64,000 bases of DNA, taken from assembly GCA_040752025.1 (NCBI GenBank), contig JBFMFR010000039.1:7559-71558 (forward strand). Reading direction: 5' to 3'. The DNA comes from JBFMFR01 sp040752025 (GTDB taxonomy: Bacteria > Chloroflexota > Anaerolineae > Anaerolineales > UBA4823). This document shows positions 28,900 through 38,030 of this stretch, piece after piece; the first letter of the stretch is position 1; each line of letters begins with the position of its first letter. The position numbers and the translations under genes are program-made. The notes beneath the pieces were generated by a model. That model did no database searches. It was not told the DNA's origin and saw only the letters and a list, made by a program, of their open reading frames with translations.

Positions 28900-29106
28900 T
28901 CACAGCATGCGCAGTGCATCCATTGGACAGGCCTTCAGGCATAATGCACAGCCCAGACACATCGAGGCCCGGGTGTCGGGCATCTCATAGGGCGCTTCCT
29001 GGTAGAGGATTTTCTTTTCACAGAGAAGCACAGCCCGGCAAATCCCTGCTTCGCATCGCTCGGGCGCGCATCTTTGGTAATCCACAGCAATGCACTTTTT
29101 AGGCAT
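28900..29106 (-). CDS. Small RLI-like 2x[4Fe-4S] ferredoxin
   Basis: Protein of 68 residues with eight cysteines likely holding two [4Fe-4S] clusters. The C-terminal cluster is classical (C-L-G-C-A-L-C-L-K-A-C-P). The N-terminal part 'IAVDYQRCAPERC' followed by 'ICRAVLLC' resembles the metal-binding N-terminus of the ABCE1/RLI ribosome-recycling ATPase rather than bacterial ferredoxin. No ABC ATPase part is attached. Its start overlaps the stop of a small coiled-coil gene by eight bases, so the two are translationally coupled. It could be an electron carrier or a stand-alone Fe-S module. Confidence 0.72.
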   Translation of the reverse strand: MPKKCIAVDYQRCAPERCEAGICRAVLLCEKKILYQEAPYEMPDTRASMCLGCALCLKACPMDALRML

Positions 29107-29263
29107 CCACGTTTTCCTGTCGGAGCTTTGCGTATTCTTGTTCCAAAGCCTCTTCCAGATCGTCCAACTCCTGGATCAGCGCACCTGGCACGGAGTGTGC
29201 CGGCCAGCGCTTCTTGAGATCTGCGATTTTTTCTTCCAAGGCCTTGATTGACTCGGTCTTCAT
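29099..29263 (-). CDS. Small coiled-coil protein coupled to the mini-ferredoxin
   Basis: Short acidic protein of 54 residues, almost entirely helical with heptad-like leucines ('IKALEEKIADLKKRWP' and 'ELDDLEEALEQEYAKL'). The start is uncertain: ATG at 29263 is chosen, ATG 29266 or a TTG at 29296 are possible. Its stop codon lies inside the first codons of the ferredoxin gene, so the two form a coupled pair. A similar role as a partner or scaffold for the Fe-S protein is inferred from this overlap only. The family is not recognised. Confidence 0.6.
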   Translation of the reverse strand: MKTESIKALEEKIADLKKRWPAHSVPGALIQELDDLEEALEQEYAKLRQENVDA

Positions 29264-29398
29264 CATCTGCTTCTCATCCAAGCTATCTACGATCAAATCG
29301 CTACCTAATCCAATAGGAATAGCACGCTGCTACTATTCTTCAGATGCAAAACTGACCTAAACGTTACAAAAAGGCGCTAAGGGCCGATAAAACGTTGC

Positions 29399-31066
29399 TC
29401 ATTCAGGCAGCATTATGATGGCTGTATGTGTTCTCTGTTCATCGACATCGATGTAAAAAGCCAGAAAGCGCCCGCTGTGCGACCATTCAGCACGGGCAAC
29501 CTGCTGGTCGCCCGCCTGCAACAAAGGCAGGCGCGAACCAGTGCGCAGGTCGTACAGAGTCCAACGCGGGTCTGGATCGCGGAAGAGCAGGCGGTTGTTG
29601 TCTGGCGACCAGAGCGGGACCTGTTTAGCGCTGGGAAACGATTGGACAAGCTGCCTGGTTTGCAGATCGAGAATGTTCAGATAGAAAGGAGAGTCGGAAT
29701 CCTGGGCCAATCCTGTGGGCCAGCCCTGCTCATCCTGCTGCAATACACCCGGGGTCAGGAAAGCCAGGTAGCGCCCATCGGGCGAGAAGGCCAGGCGAGA
29801 AACGTAGTTGGGGTAAGGAGCGACCTCTTCAGGCGACTGCGGCAGGGAGACCACCGGCAGGCTCAATGCCACCTGTCCGGAAGCCGCATCCAGGAGGTAC
29901 AGGTAAGGCCGCCTGCCTGGCAAGATCGGTTCTGGCGCGGGCAAAGCCAGCGAGCCAGCCTCAACCAGTTGTTCGCCCAAAGCGACGACCGCCAGCCAGC
30001 GCCCATCAGGGGAATACTGCCCATCGATGCCATCCGGGGCCAGGTCGAGGATCTCGTCTGTGTCCACGTTCCACGAAAGCAGGCGGGCTGTTTCAGGGAC
30101 GAGATCGCCGGTCAACTCTGTAAAGGCCAGAACCAGCATGCGATTCGTACCAGGCAGCCAGTCCAGGAAGACCGTGCTGGCATCCGGCAAAAACACATCC
30201 ACCGCCTCGCGCGGGATCGCCCGAACGTAAGGGCTGTCGAGATTGTCATAAGGGTCGGACTGGGGCTGGCGAGCCATCACCAGCAAGCGAAAGCGGCCGT
30301 ATTCTTCAGCAACAGGCACATACTCACGGTTGGGCGTAAATACCAGGGGATCATGCACAGCATGCACCCAGGCCTGGATCTTGCCGCCCAGGAAATCGAT
30401 GATGGAAATCCCCACGTGCCCGCCGCCGCTGTAGGAAAGCGCCGCCACGCTGCGCTCATCCAGCCAGCCAGCAAAGCGCATCCATTGGCGATCCGCCTCG
30501 CCCGGCAGAAGCGGGCGAGGGTTCTGCCCCTTGCGATCGACGCGCCAAAGGCTACCATCCATCAACAAACCGGGCGCGGCGAAGAGGATATGACGCCCGT
30601 CTGTGCTCCAGGAGAAAGCCGGATCGAACAAATCCAGACCAGGCTGGCTCAAATCGACCGGATGCAGGTCAAAACCTGGGGAAGTCGCCAGGTAAATCCC
30701 AGCTTGCTCCGGCGAGCTCTTCAGAAAGCCAACCATCTCATCGTAAGCGGGCGACCACAGGCCGGCGTAATCTTGCAGATAAGCCGTGAGCGTAAAAGGT
30801 TCGGCTACCCTGATTCCATCTATTCCGATCAAAAAAGCAGACAAAATCGAAGGGGAGGGCGAAGGCTGAATGGCAATGGGAGTTGCTGTAGAAGCCGCGC
30901 GCGTCTCGACAGCAATTGGGGTGAGGCGAGAACTGGTCACAGGAGTCTGTGATGAGTACGAAACTGGCAGTCCAGATTGTGAAGTCGATTTGCCCGGATT
31001 GCAACCACCAACCAACAAAAAGGCTATCAAAACTGCCAGCCGGCTAAATTTCATAGATGTTTTCAT
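29399..31066 (-). CDS. TolB-like beta-propeller lipoprotein
   Basis: Exported lipoprotein of 555 residues. The start at 31066 gives a signal peptide with lipobox 'LVGGC' (Cys22), followed by a Ser/Thr/Pro linker to ~residue 70. The rest contains WD40/TolB-like blades recognisable from 'FSWSTDGRHILFAAPG', 'YSPDGRWLAVVALG', 'AFSPDGRYLAFLTPG' and 'WSPDNNRLLFRD'. It resembles, but is not closely similar to, the first gene of the window. Probably a surface scaffold or binding protein. It is followed by no partner on its strand; the methyltransferase gene precedes it by 49 bases, so read-through is possible. Confidence 0.82.
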   Translation of the reverse strand: MKTSMKFSRLAVLIAFLLVGGCNPGKSTSQSGLPVSYSSQTPVTSSRLTPIAVETRAASTATPIAIQPSPSPSILSAFLIGIDGIRVAEPFTLTAYLQDYAGLWSPAYDEMVGFLKSSPEQAGIYLATSPGFDLHPVDLSQPGLDLFDPAFSWSTDGRHILFAAPGLLMDGSLWRVDRKGQNPRPLLPGEADRQWMRFAGWLDERSVAALSYSGGGHVGISIIDFLGGKIQAWVHAVHDPLVFTPNREYVPVAEEYGRFRLLVMARQPQSDPYDNLDSPYVRAIPREAVDVFLPDASTVFLDWLPGTNRMLVLAFTELTGDLVPETARLLSWNVDTDEILDLAPDGIDGQYSPDGRWLAVVALGEQLVEAGSLALPAPEPILPGRRPYLYLLDAASGQVALSLPVVSLPQSPEEVAPYPNYVSRLAFSPDGRYLAFLTPGVLQQDEQGWPTGLAQDSDSPFYLNILDLQTRQLVQSFPSAKQVPLWSPDNNRLLFRDPDPRWTLYDLRTGSRLPLLQAGDQQVARAEWSHSGRFLAFYIDVDEQRTHTAIIMLPE

Positions 31067-31115
31067 AAGCCACCCCTTGCCATCGCGGCATGATCCCAAA
31101 ACCAATGGCCGATTT

Positions 31116-31847
31116 TCACCCATTCAGACGATACACCGAAATGTGCATGGTGCTATCGGTGGTGAAGGGCGCTTTCTCCCAACTGCTCCAACGCTGGTCC
31201 AAGTAAAGACCTGCCAGCCTGGCCATCAGGTCCAACTCGGTGGGCCAGGCGTAGCGGATGCGCACCGGGTACATGCGCACACCCTGCGAGCCGAGCACCA
31301 CGTGCTGGCTGGTGAGCACCTGTCCCAGCGGATCGTGCTGGGTAGCATCGATGCGCACTTCATCATTGCCCATCTTGACTACACGCATGCTCTGCCGCCC
31401 GGTGAAACGGGTCATATCCGGCACGAAGGCCTCGATCACGAAGGCGCCCTGGGCCTGGAGGTGCTGGGCCACGTTGGCGAAACAACGCGCCTGTTCATCC
31501 TGGGTGAGCAGCGCGTAGAAGGTGTTGAAGACCACATAGATCAGATCGAAGCGCCCAATCACGGCCACATCGGCAAAATCACCGATGGTGACCGGGATGG
31601 CCTCCCCGCCCGGCTTGGTGTGCAGCTTCGCAGCCATGGATTGTGAAGCATCGATGCCAGTCAATTTGACGCCACGCTGCTGCAGCGGCAGGGCGATGCG
31701 TCCGGTGCCGATGCCCAACTCCAGCGCCCGCCCACCGCGGGCCAGCTCGCTCAACGTGTCGATCTGGACTTCGCTGTAGCCCGCATACCAGTCATCGTAA
31801 GTCCCGGCGATGCGCTCGCCATAGGTGGTTTCATCGTAGCTATCCAT
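31116..31847 (-). CDS. Class I SAM-dependent methyltransferase
   Basis: Rossmann-fold methyltransferase of 243 residues. Motif I is 'ALELGIGTGRIALPL' near residue 40 and motif II 'LTGIDASQSM' near 63. Motif IV-like 'RFDLIYVVFNTFYAL' lies near 100 and 'GAFVIEAFVPD' follows. The N-terminus 'YGERIAGTYDDWY' is common in small-molecule or ubiquinone-like methyltransferases. The substrate is not determinable. The stop lies 49 bases ahead of the TolB-like lipoprotein gene on the same strand, and the SagB-like gene ends 21 bases upstream of its start, so these may share an operon. Confidence 0.88.
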   Translation of the reverse strand: MDSYDETTYGERIAGTYDDWYAGYSEVQIDTLSELARGGRALELGIGTGRIALPLQQRGVKLTGIDASQSMAAKLHTKPGGEAIPVTIGDFADVAVIGRFDLIYVVFNTFYALLTQDEQARCFANVAQHLQAQGAFVIEAFVPDMTRFTGRQSMRVVKMGNDEVRIDATQHDPLGQVLTSQHVVLGSQGVRMYPVRIRYAWPTELDLMARLAGLYLDQRWSSWEKAPFTTDSTMHISVYRLNG

Positions 31848-31868
31848 TTTTGTTTCACTCCTTAAGAG

Positions 31869-32627
31869 TCAGGGGCGCTTCCCGACCGGCGCCATGTAAA
31901 CAACAAACTCATCTTCGCCATCTACGCCCAGGAGTTCATCTGCAATCTGCTGATCGTAAGCGCCGACTGCGCAGGCGCCGGCGCCAATCGCTTCGCTGGC
32001 CAGGTAGAGGTTCTGGCACAGGTGGCCCGAATCCTGGGCGATCAGCTTGGCGGATACATCCGCATAGCGCCACTCGGTGCGATACGGCAGCACCGTCCAG
32101 ATGAAAAGCACAGCGCCCTGCAGGATGAACCCCTGCGTGCCCCAACGGGCGGCGAGCATTTGGGCCAGTTGGTCGTAGGGCTGCAAGAGGCATAACTTGT
32201 GATCCAATGGCAAATAGCGGTACAGGCCAGGCTGCACACCAACCACGCGCTGCACCAGCAGGTAGGTCTCGAAGGGATGCCGGGCACCGCCAGAAGGCAC
32301 CGTGCGCAGCGCGGCCACACCCCGGTAGAGGGGCTCCCCGCTCTCCGTTTTACAAATGCCCTGGGTAGCCCAGAGCAAGAACGACAATTCTTCCAGAGTC
32401 AAAGGCTCTTGCGAATAGTGCCGGCAACTGCGCCGGCGGCGGATGGCCTCGATCAGCGGCATCTGTCCAACGGTCAAAGCCTCAGGCGCGACCAGATCGA
32501 CCAGGGGGGCACCCTCTGGAACAGGCTTCTGCATGGGCGGCGGGGGCAGGTTCTTTTTCTGATCGGTATCGAAATTAGCGAACTCTCGCCACAAGTGGGC
32601 TTTGATGAATTCTCTATATTCTTCCAT
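31869..32627 (-). CDS. SagB/ThcOx-family nitroreductase-like dehydrogenase
   Basis: FMN-dependent oxidoreductase of 252 residues in the SagB/ThcOx group. Diagnostic features are the early arginine-rich FMN-phosphate site 'AIRRRRSCRHYSQEPLTL' near 64-81, 'FLLWATQG' near 90 and the late 'IAQDSGHLCQNLYLASEAIG' near 198-217 with the 'GACAVGAYDQ' strand. In azole-peptide systems this family oxidises azolines, but no cyclodehydratase or precursor peptide is seen here. Stand-alone members are common and of unknown substrate. It sits between a methyltransferase and a TPR-like gene on one strand, which may form an operon. Confidence 0.87.
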   Translation of the reverse strand: MEEYREFIKAHLWREFANFDTDQKKNLPPPPMQKPVPEGAPLVDLVAPEALTVGQMPLIEAIRRRRSCRHYSQEPLTLEELSFLLWATQGICKTESGEPLYRGVAALRTVPSGGARHPFETYLLVQRVVGVQPGLYRYLPLDHKLCLLQPYDQLAQMLAARWGTQGFILQGAVLFIWTVLPYRTEWRYADVSAKLIAQDSGHLCQNLYLASEAIGAGACAVGAYDQQIADELLGVDGEDEFVVYMAPVGKRP

Positions 32628-32662
32628 CGAAATTTACTCCAAATATTTTGATCGAATCAAGC

Positions 32663-33136
32663 TCAGATCCTGACCGTTTCCAGATCTGCCAGAAGCTGTT
32701 GTTTGGATTCGGGATCCTTCAACTGCTCTGCTACCTGGTGCGCCTTCACAAGATAAGCCTTCATTTCTGCGGCATGCCCCGCCACGGCCTCGGCGCGCGC
32801 CAGTGCTTCATAAGCATAAGCCAGGTAAAAGGGCAAAACACCGCGCGCCTGGCTGGCCTGCAAACACAACAGCCCATAACGCCGGGCGTTTTCCGCCTGT
32901 CCCAGGATGGTATAGATGCGTGAGGTCTGCCAGTAACCTACCGACAGGTTCGCCGGCCTGCAATCCTCGCGCTGCGTCCAATGCCAGGTGGAGGTGAGGC
33001 TCAAACGCAGCATTTCCTCGTCTTCGTCCACCGTCCTGGAAGATTTATCCATCAAATCCCAGGCCTGATTGAAGCACTGCGAGGAAAAATAGCGATGCGC
33101 GGCCGCCAAATCGAAAGGTAGTTGTTCGGTCATCAT
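32663..33136 (-). CDS. TPR-like helical protein, unknown function
   Basis: All-helical protein of 157 residues without signal or membrane segment. Helical pairs near 10-30, 65-95, 100-125 and 130-150 follow a tetratricopeptide-like pattern ('QAENARRYGLLCLQASQA', 'LAYAYEALARAEAVAG', 'AYLVKAHQVAEQL'). TPR folds mediate protein contacts. No family name can be given. The gene leads the minus-strand set TPR-SagB-methyltransferase-lipoprotein and is divergent from dinB. A CAAGGAG site lies upstream of the ATG pair. Confidence 0.65.
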   Translation of the reverse strand: MMTEQLPFDLAAAHRYFSSQCFNQAWDLMDKSSRTVDEDEEMLRLSLTSTWHWTQREDCRPANLSVGYWQTSRIYTILGQAENARRYGLLCLQASQARGVLPFYLAYAYEALARAEAVAGHAAEMKAYLVKAHQVAEQLKDPESKQQLLADLETVRI

Positions 33137-33308
33137 GCACTCCTTGTTTCTTATCGAGAGGATTTCAGGTCAGTGGCCCTCCAGCACAAAGTTTAGCACA
33201 AGTGGGGGCTCAAGCGCAACTGTTGCATGGATTCTCACATAACTTCCCGCAAAAAGTTATAATCTTCTCTGACTATTTCGGCTACCTGACAGATTGGAGA
33301 ATTATCTC

Positions 33309-33818
33309 ATGAACCCGGAACTTTTCACAACCCAATTAGCCCAACAGGCCCAAACCATCCGCAGCCTGGTGCAAGGCGTCTCACCGGAGCAGGCGCGCTG
33401 GAAGCCAGAGGCGCAATCCTGGTCGATCCTGGAGGTGACTAACCATCTATACGATGAAGAACGCGAAGACTTCCGCGCCCACTTGGAAAACATCCTGCTC
33501 CAACCTTCCCAGCCCTGGGCGCGCATCGACCCACAGGGTTGGGTGACACAGCGCGAGTACAACCAGCGCGACCTGGCCCAGTCTTTGCAGAATTTCCTGG
33601 ACGAACGCCAAAAATCCCTGGCCTGGCTGCAAGGGCTGATCACCCCAGACTGGCAGACACTCTTCAACACGCCCTTCGGCCCCATCACCGCCGGGGATGT
33701 TTTCGCCGCCTGGGTGGCCCACGACCTGCTGCACATACGCCAGCTTGTCGAACTGCACTACGCTTACACCGTGCAGTCAGCACAGCCTTTCCAGGTGTAC
33801 TACGCAGGTGATTGGTAA
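33309..33818 (+). CDS. DinB-family four-helix protein
   Basis: DinB/YfiT-like protein of 169 residues, a four-helix bundle usually binding a divalent metal with three histidines. These are visible in 'SILEVTNHLYDEE' near 44 and the paired 'AWVAHDLLHIRQL' near 138-142. The 'WKPEAQSWS' segment is typical of the family. Members include thiol S-transferases (bacillithiol, mycothiol), but the substrate is unknown here. The ATG at 33309 follows GGAGA at a 10-base distance. A TATAAT at 33258-33263 could be its -10 box. A GNAT gene starts 27 bases after the stop. Confidence 0.87.
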   Translation: MNPELFTTQLAQQAQTIRSLVQGVSPEQARWKPEAQSWSILEVTNHLYDEEREDFRAHLENILLQPSQPWARIDPQGWVTQREYNQRDLAQSLQNFLDERQKSLAWLQGLITPDWQTLFNTPFGPITAGDVFAAWVAHDLLHIRQLVELHYAYTVQSAQPFQVYYAGDW

Positions 33819-33845
33819 ACCTATACAACCAGAAAGAAAATAAAA

Positions 33846-34793
33846 ATGAAAACACCCGACAATTTTACTTTCCGGCCGATCAACCCGGACAGCGCGACCG
33901 AAATTCAAAGCCTGCTGCGCCTATTCCTCGAAATCGAAGCGGTCGACCAGGAAGGAGATGAGATCACTGAAGAAATTCTGCGCCTGATCCTGGCGCGCAA
34001 AGGCCGCCAGCGCTGGATCGCACACCAGGCTGGAGAGCCTGGCTCCCTGGCTGGCTACGCCTCCGTACACATGCAGACTCCCGAGCGCGCCTTTTTCACA
34101 GCCGCAGTGCATCCGGCATGGCGGCGGCGAGGCCTGGGCAGCCAGTTCCTGGAAGACGCGCTGGCTTTCGCCCGCGAAAACAACGCCCAACAGATCAGCA
34201 GCTCCGCCAATGCCACGAACCAGGGAGCAAACGCCTTCTTGCTGGTGAGCGGATTCCGGGTCGCTGGCTCGGCATGGGCACTGCACGCTCCGGCTGAGAC
34301 TGCGGCCGGCGAGGCAGCCCTGCCGGATGGATACACGATCCTACCCTATACCGAAGTGAACAACCCTCGCATCCTGGCAGAGGTCTGCAACCTCAGCCGC
34401 AGAGACATGTGGGGACACGCCGAAAACACCCCGGGGGCTGTCACCGAGCAGGATATGCCCTCGCTGCTGACCTACTGGCTGCCCGAGAACATCTTCCTGG
34501 CCTTCGATCCACAAGGGCAGGCGGTCGGTATCTGCGCCGTGCAACCTGCGGAGCAGCCCAACAACCGCAGCCGCGCCCAACTCATCGACGCGCCTACGAT
34601 CGTCCCGGCGCAGCGCCAGCGTGGATTACACCTGCCGCTGCTGCTCGCCGCCATGCACAGACTACGCAGCTGCGCGGCCGGCGAAATCCGGCTGGAAGCC
34701 TTCGGAGATAGCGAAGAAGCTGTTGGACTCTACCAGCAAGCAGGTTTCATCCTGGACAGCCGGTATATCGCCTATTGCTGCGATCTCCAGTGA
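33846..34793 (+). CDS. Two-domain GNAT acetyltransferase
   Basis: Protein of 315 residues with two GNAT folds. The N-terminal domain keeps an acetyl-CoA loop 'RRRGLGSQFLEDAL' near 96-109 and a typical 'FTAAVHPAW' strand before it. The C-terminal domain is weaker ('RQRGLHLPLLLAAM' near 255), ending with 'DSEEAVGLYQQAGF'. The gene follows dinB by 27 bases on the same strand and is probably co-transcribed. Together with 27857-28780 and 52097-52771 it forms a small local set of two-domain GNATs. The substrate is unknown. Confidence 0.86.
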   Translation: MKTPDNFTFRPINPDSATEIQSLLRLFLEIEAVDQEGDEITEEILRLILARKGRQRWIAHQAGEPGSLAGYASVHMQTPERAFFTAAVHPAWRRRGLGSQFLEDALAFARENNAQQISSSANATNQGANAFLLVSGFRVAGSAWALHAPAETAAGEAALPDGYTILPYTEVNNPRILAEVCNLSRRDMWGHAENTPGAVTEQDMPSLLTYWLPENIFLAFDPQGQAVGICAVQPAEQPNNRSRAQLIDAPTIVPAQRQRGLHLPLLLAAMHRLRSCAAGEIRLEAFGDSEEAVGLYQQAGFILDSRYIAYCCDLQ

Positions 34794-34885
34794 GATCAGG
34801 CTCTGGACATACAGAGTACCCTGATCCGGCAAACCAGCCTGCCAGGTATCACCGCGCCTGTCGACCAGCTCACCGCCTTACTAAG

Positions 34886-34919
34886 TTGACAAGCCAAGGG
34901 AAGAAATTTCATATACAAT
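34886..34919 (+). promoter_or_regulatory. Promoter of the papain-like protease gene
   Basis: Consensus -35 TTGACA at 34886-34891, with a CATATACAAT segment at 34910-34919 giving candidate -10 hexamers at 18 to 22 bases. It lies 107 bases upstream of the protease ATG. The remaining part of the interval 34794-35025 shows no other feature. Confidence 0.5.
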
Positions 34920-35025
34920 AAGAGGAGCAAGTATCTATCTGCTTGCACACTTGCCTAATTCTTCATCCACAGACAAATACAAAAATTTCTTCAACCTGGA
35001 TTTATGAAAGGTAAAAGGAAGAGAA

Positions 35026-37632
35026 ATGAAAACCGAAACTCACTTGAAAACTTTTTTTCGCTATGCATTCTTCGTTGGCTTTGTGATCCTCTTCATCACC
35101 AGCGCTTCAATTTCATCAGGCCGACCGGGCACATCGGATACGGGTCCGGCGCAACTCCTGACCAGCCAACAGGCCACGGTCGACGACCTATCTTCCTTCG
35201 TATTGGGCAACGATCAATATCTGACGATGAAAAATCCCGCGGCCGTCTACTGCCGCGACCTGGGCTATGATTTCAAAACCGTCCAGAGCCCAGATGGCAG
35301 CCAGGACGGGGTATGCCTGCTGCCAGGCGAAACCACCTGCCCGGCCTGGGATTTCCTGGGCGGCAAATGCGGGCAGGAATTCTCTGTCTGCGCTCGCAAT
35401 GGGATGCTAACCGAAATCCGCGAGGATGGCAACAACCCCCTGATGGCCGAATATGCCGTGTGCGTCGATACACAGGGCACAGAAAAATCCGCCTTCGAAA
35501 TGACGAACCTGATAGACAAAATCTCGGATAGCGCCCCGGATCTCACTTACCAGGAATACACCACGGCTCTCCCAGCCCAGGAACCCCTGGACCAGGGGAC
35601 CACGGCGCTGCCCACATCCTTCGATTGGCGCAATAACGGCGGCGACTGGCTGAGCCCGGTGAAGAACCAGGGCATGTGTGGCAGTTGCTGGTCTTTTTCG
35701 GCGGTCGGTGTATCCGAAGCAGCCTTCAACATCGCCGCCAGCAACCCCAACCTGGACCTGGACCTTTCCGAGCAGTACCTGGTGACCGACTGCTCCTCGG
35801 CGGGCAACTGCGCCGGAGGCGCCAAAGGCTCTGCCCTGTCTTATATCCGCGACTATGGTATTCCAGATGAGGGCTGCCTGCCCTATCTCGATGGTGGATC
35901 GAATGGGTGCACGTACGTTTCTTCGACCGGAGCCTGCGACTCCAGCAAGTGCACCTATTATTCCGGCAGTGAGTGCAGCGACTATCGCTGTACAGACCGC
36001 TGCAGCGATTACGCCAGCCGCCTGCGTAAAATCTCCACCGTGACTTACCTGGGCAGCTCGACCACTGACGTAATGAAGCAAGCCATACTTGACCATGGCC
36101 CACTGGCAGTTTCACTGCTGATGGGCGGCAGCTTCGACTCGAACAACGTTTACCACTGCCCCTCCAATTCGACCACCAACCACGCCGTTGTGGCAGTTGG
36201 CTGGAACGATGCTAACGGTGGATACTGGATCATCAAGAACAGTTGGGGCACCAGTTGGGGCACAGCCGGGTATTTCAATGTGGGCTACAACACCTGCGCC
36301 ATCCAGATCTATCCCTACTGGGCCAGCGCGGCTTCCCCAGGGAACCCGGTTCCCACCGTCACCAGCCTCAGCCCAATAGCTGCTGCCGCGGGTGGTTCGT
36401 CTTTCACGCTGACCGTTTATGGTACCGGCTTCGTCAGCGGCGCGTCGACGGTGCGCTGGAACGGCGCGAACCGCACTACCACTTTTGTTTCCGCTACAGA
36501 GCTGCACGCCTCGATCCCCGCCAGCGATATCGCTTCCCCCGGCAGCGCCAGCGTGACTGTTTACAACAGCAGCCCGGGCGGGGGCACTTCGAACGTGGCC
36601 AGCTTCAAGATCTACGCGCCGGCAGCCATCCCCTTCACAGATGGCTTCGAGGCAGGCAGCCTGGGAACTGCCTGGGAACCGGTCGTTACCGACCAGGGAC
36701 GCGTCGAGGTTGGCAGCGCGTACCCTCGCACAGGCACTTACAGCCTGCTGTTGGATGACACCGCTGGCGACTCCATATATTCCTACGCCAGCGCAGTCCT
36801 GCACGTGAACCTGGCCGGTTACTCCAGCGCGACACTGGATTTCTGGTGGCATGACTTCTCTGATGAAGACGATGCAAGCGACGGCGTTTTCATCCGCAAC
36901 AGTTCCTCAGGCAATTGGTGCCAGGTGATGACGTTCACCAGCAGTGTTTCCAGCTACACGCAGGCCACGATCAATCTGGCAACTGCCGCCAGTAACTGCG
37001 GCATCGCCTTCTCATCCGACTTCCAGATCAAATTCCAGTATTACGACAACTACCCGATCAACTCGGATGGCTACACCATCGATGACGTTTCGGTAACCGG
37101 AGCGCAAAATCTCTCATACGTTTATATCCCCTACGTGACGCAAATTACCAATACCAGCGGCCCCGTCAACGGGAACTTCGAGCAAGGGGCAGGCGCGGGC
37201 TGGCAGGAATCTTCATCGAACAGCCAGGCGCTGATCTTGAACAGTGGGCTGCCCATCATCCCCCACAGCGGAAGCTGGCTGGGCAGGCTGGGTGTGTTGA
37301 ACAGTGAGCTTTCCAGGCTGTACCAACAAGTTACCGTGCCATCATCCAGCCACAACCTGAGCTTCTGGTATTGGAGCGACTCGGCTGATGTTTGTGGCTA
37401 TGATTATTTCTATGCGATGGTTAACAGCACAACCCTGCAAACCTGGAACCTGTGTACAACGACCAACACCGGTGGGTGGACGCAAGTTACGCTCGATTTG
37501 AGCGCCTATGCAGGGCAAAATGTCACCCTGGAATTCCGAGTCTCAACAGATAGCAGCCTGCTCAGCACCCTGTACATCGACGATGTGGCGTTCACCTCCA
37601 GCCTGGTAATGCTGGAAAATCCAGCACCTTAG
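35026..37632 (+). CDS. Secreted papain-like (C1) cysteine protease with DUF333 and IPT/TIG domains
   Basis: Exported multidomain protease of 868 residues. A Sec signal/TM helix spans ~13-33. A DUF333-like cysteine-containing segment spans ~68-130 ('NPAAVYCRDLGYDF', 'FSVCARNGM'). The C1 peptidase domain spans ~195-440 with the oxyanion-hole Gln in 'PVKNQGMCGSCWSF' (catalytic Cys near 220), His in 'NHAVVAVGW' near 386 and Asn in 'IIKNSWGTSWG' near 405. An IPT/TIG domain lies at ~443-525 and two jelly-roll-like beta domains at ~530-700 and 715-868. Bacterial C1 proteases of this kind degrade extracellular protein. No propeptide of the I29 type is evident; the DUF333 region may take that place. 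Confidence 0.9.
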   Translation: MKTETHLKTFFRYAFFVGFVILFITSASISSGRPGTSDTGPAQLLTSQQATVDDLSSFVLGNDQYLTMKNPAAVYCRDLGYDFKTVQSPDGSQDGVCLLPGETTCPAWDFLGGKCGQEFSVCARNGMLTEIREDGNNPLMAEYAVCVDTQGTEKSAFEMTNLIDKISDSAPDLTYQEYTTALPAQEPLDQGTTALPTSFDWRNNGGDWLSPVKNQGMCGSCWSFSAVGVSEAAFNIAASNPNLDLDLSEQYLVTDCSSAGNCAGGAKGSALSYIRDYGIPDEGCLPYLDGGSNGCTYVSSTGACDSSKCTYYSGSECSDYRCTDRCSDYASRLRKISTVTYLGSSTTDVMKQAILDHGPLAVSLLMGGSFDSNNVYHCPSNSTTNHAVVAVGWNDANGGYWIIKNSWGTSWGTAGYFNVGYNTCAIQIYPYWASAASPGNPVPTVTSLSPIAAAAGGSSFTLTVYGTGFVSGASTVRWNGANRTTTFVSATELHASIPASDIASPGSASVTVYNSSPGGGTSNVASFKIYAPAAIPFTDGFEAGSLGTAWEPVVTDQGRVEVGSAYPRTGTYSLLLDDTAGDSIYSYASAVLHVNLAGYSSATLDFWWHDFSDEDDASDGVFIRNSSSGNWCQVMTFTSSVSSYTQATINLATAASNCGIAFSSDFQIKFQYYDNYPINSDGYTIDDVSVTGAQNLSYVYIPYVTQITNTSGPVNGNFEQGAGAGWQESSSNSQALILNSGLPIIPHSGSWLGRLGVLNSELSRLYQQVTVPSSSHNLSFWYWSDSADVCGYDYFYAMVNSTTLQTWNLCTTTNTGGWTQVTLDLSAYAGQNVTLEFRVSTDSSLLSTLYIDDVAFTSSLVMLENPAP

Positions 37633-37700
37633 CACAGCCCACCTCTTTGTAACACCAACGCTCTGGAAATCGGAGTACAGCCAGCATAAATTAGTCATGG

Positions 37701-37706
37701 TATAAT
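37701..37706 (+). promoter_or_regulatory. -10 box of the alaS T-box transcript
   Basis: TATAAT at 37701-37706, 325 bases upstream of alaS. Initiation a few bases later (about 37713) would include the whole leader RNA described next. The -35 region is weak. Confidence 0.55.
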
Positions 37707-37712
37707 CCAACC

Positions 37713-37998
37713 TACAAAGTTGCAGACAGAGAACAAGCATCGCAAGGCGGCGCAGAGAGCCAGGTGTACGGGTGAAAGCCTGGCGCCAGAACCGGCGATG
37801 TTCGCCCCTCTCGAGACGCGAGCGGAAAATCGGCAGGTATGCCTGCCGCACGAGTAAGCCTCGCCGGGAACTCCCGTTACAGAGTAGCGCCAATGTTGGT
37901 TGGCGGAAGAGGCTCGCCCCGCAAGGGCCGGGCGCAATGAGGTGGTACCACGGGCTCCCACTCGTCCTCAGCACAGGCTGAGGACGGGTTTTTTTATT
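37713..37998 (+). ncRNA. T-box leader riboswitch of alaS with terminator
   Basis: The gap between the protease gene and alaS (37633-38030) is a T-box leader. Stem I distal features are visible as AGAGAGCCAGG and GTGAAAGCCTGG near 37750-37785. The 14-base T-box core GAGGTGGTACCACG (37939-37952) contains the TGGT that pairs with uncharged tRNA ends. A terminator follows: ten-base stem 37964-37973 with 37978-37987 and a T-run to 37998. Uncharged tRNA, presumably tRNA-Ala, would favour the antiterminator and switch on alaS. The specifier codon was not located with certainty. Confidence 0.88.
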
Positions 37999-38030
37999 CT
38001 GGATATCTGGCCAGTAAAGAAGAGGTAACG

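Noticed and set aside
31869..32627. Azole-peptide (SagB) biosynthetic cluster
   Set aside because: Only the SagB-like oxidoreductase is present; no cyclodehydratase, docking protein, exporter or precursor peptide lies nearby.
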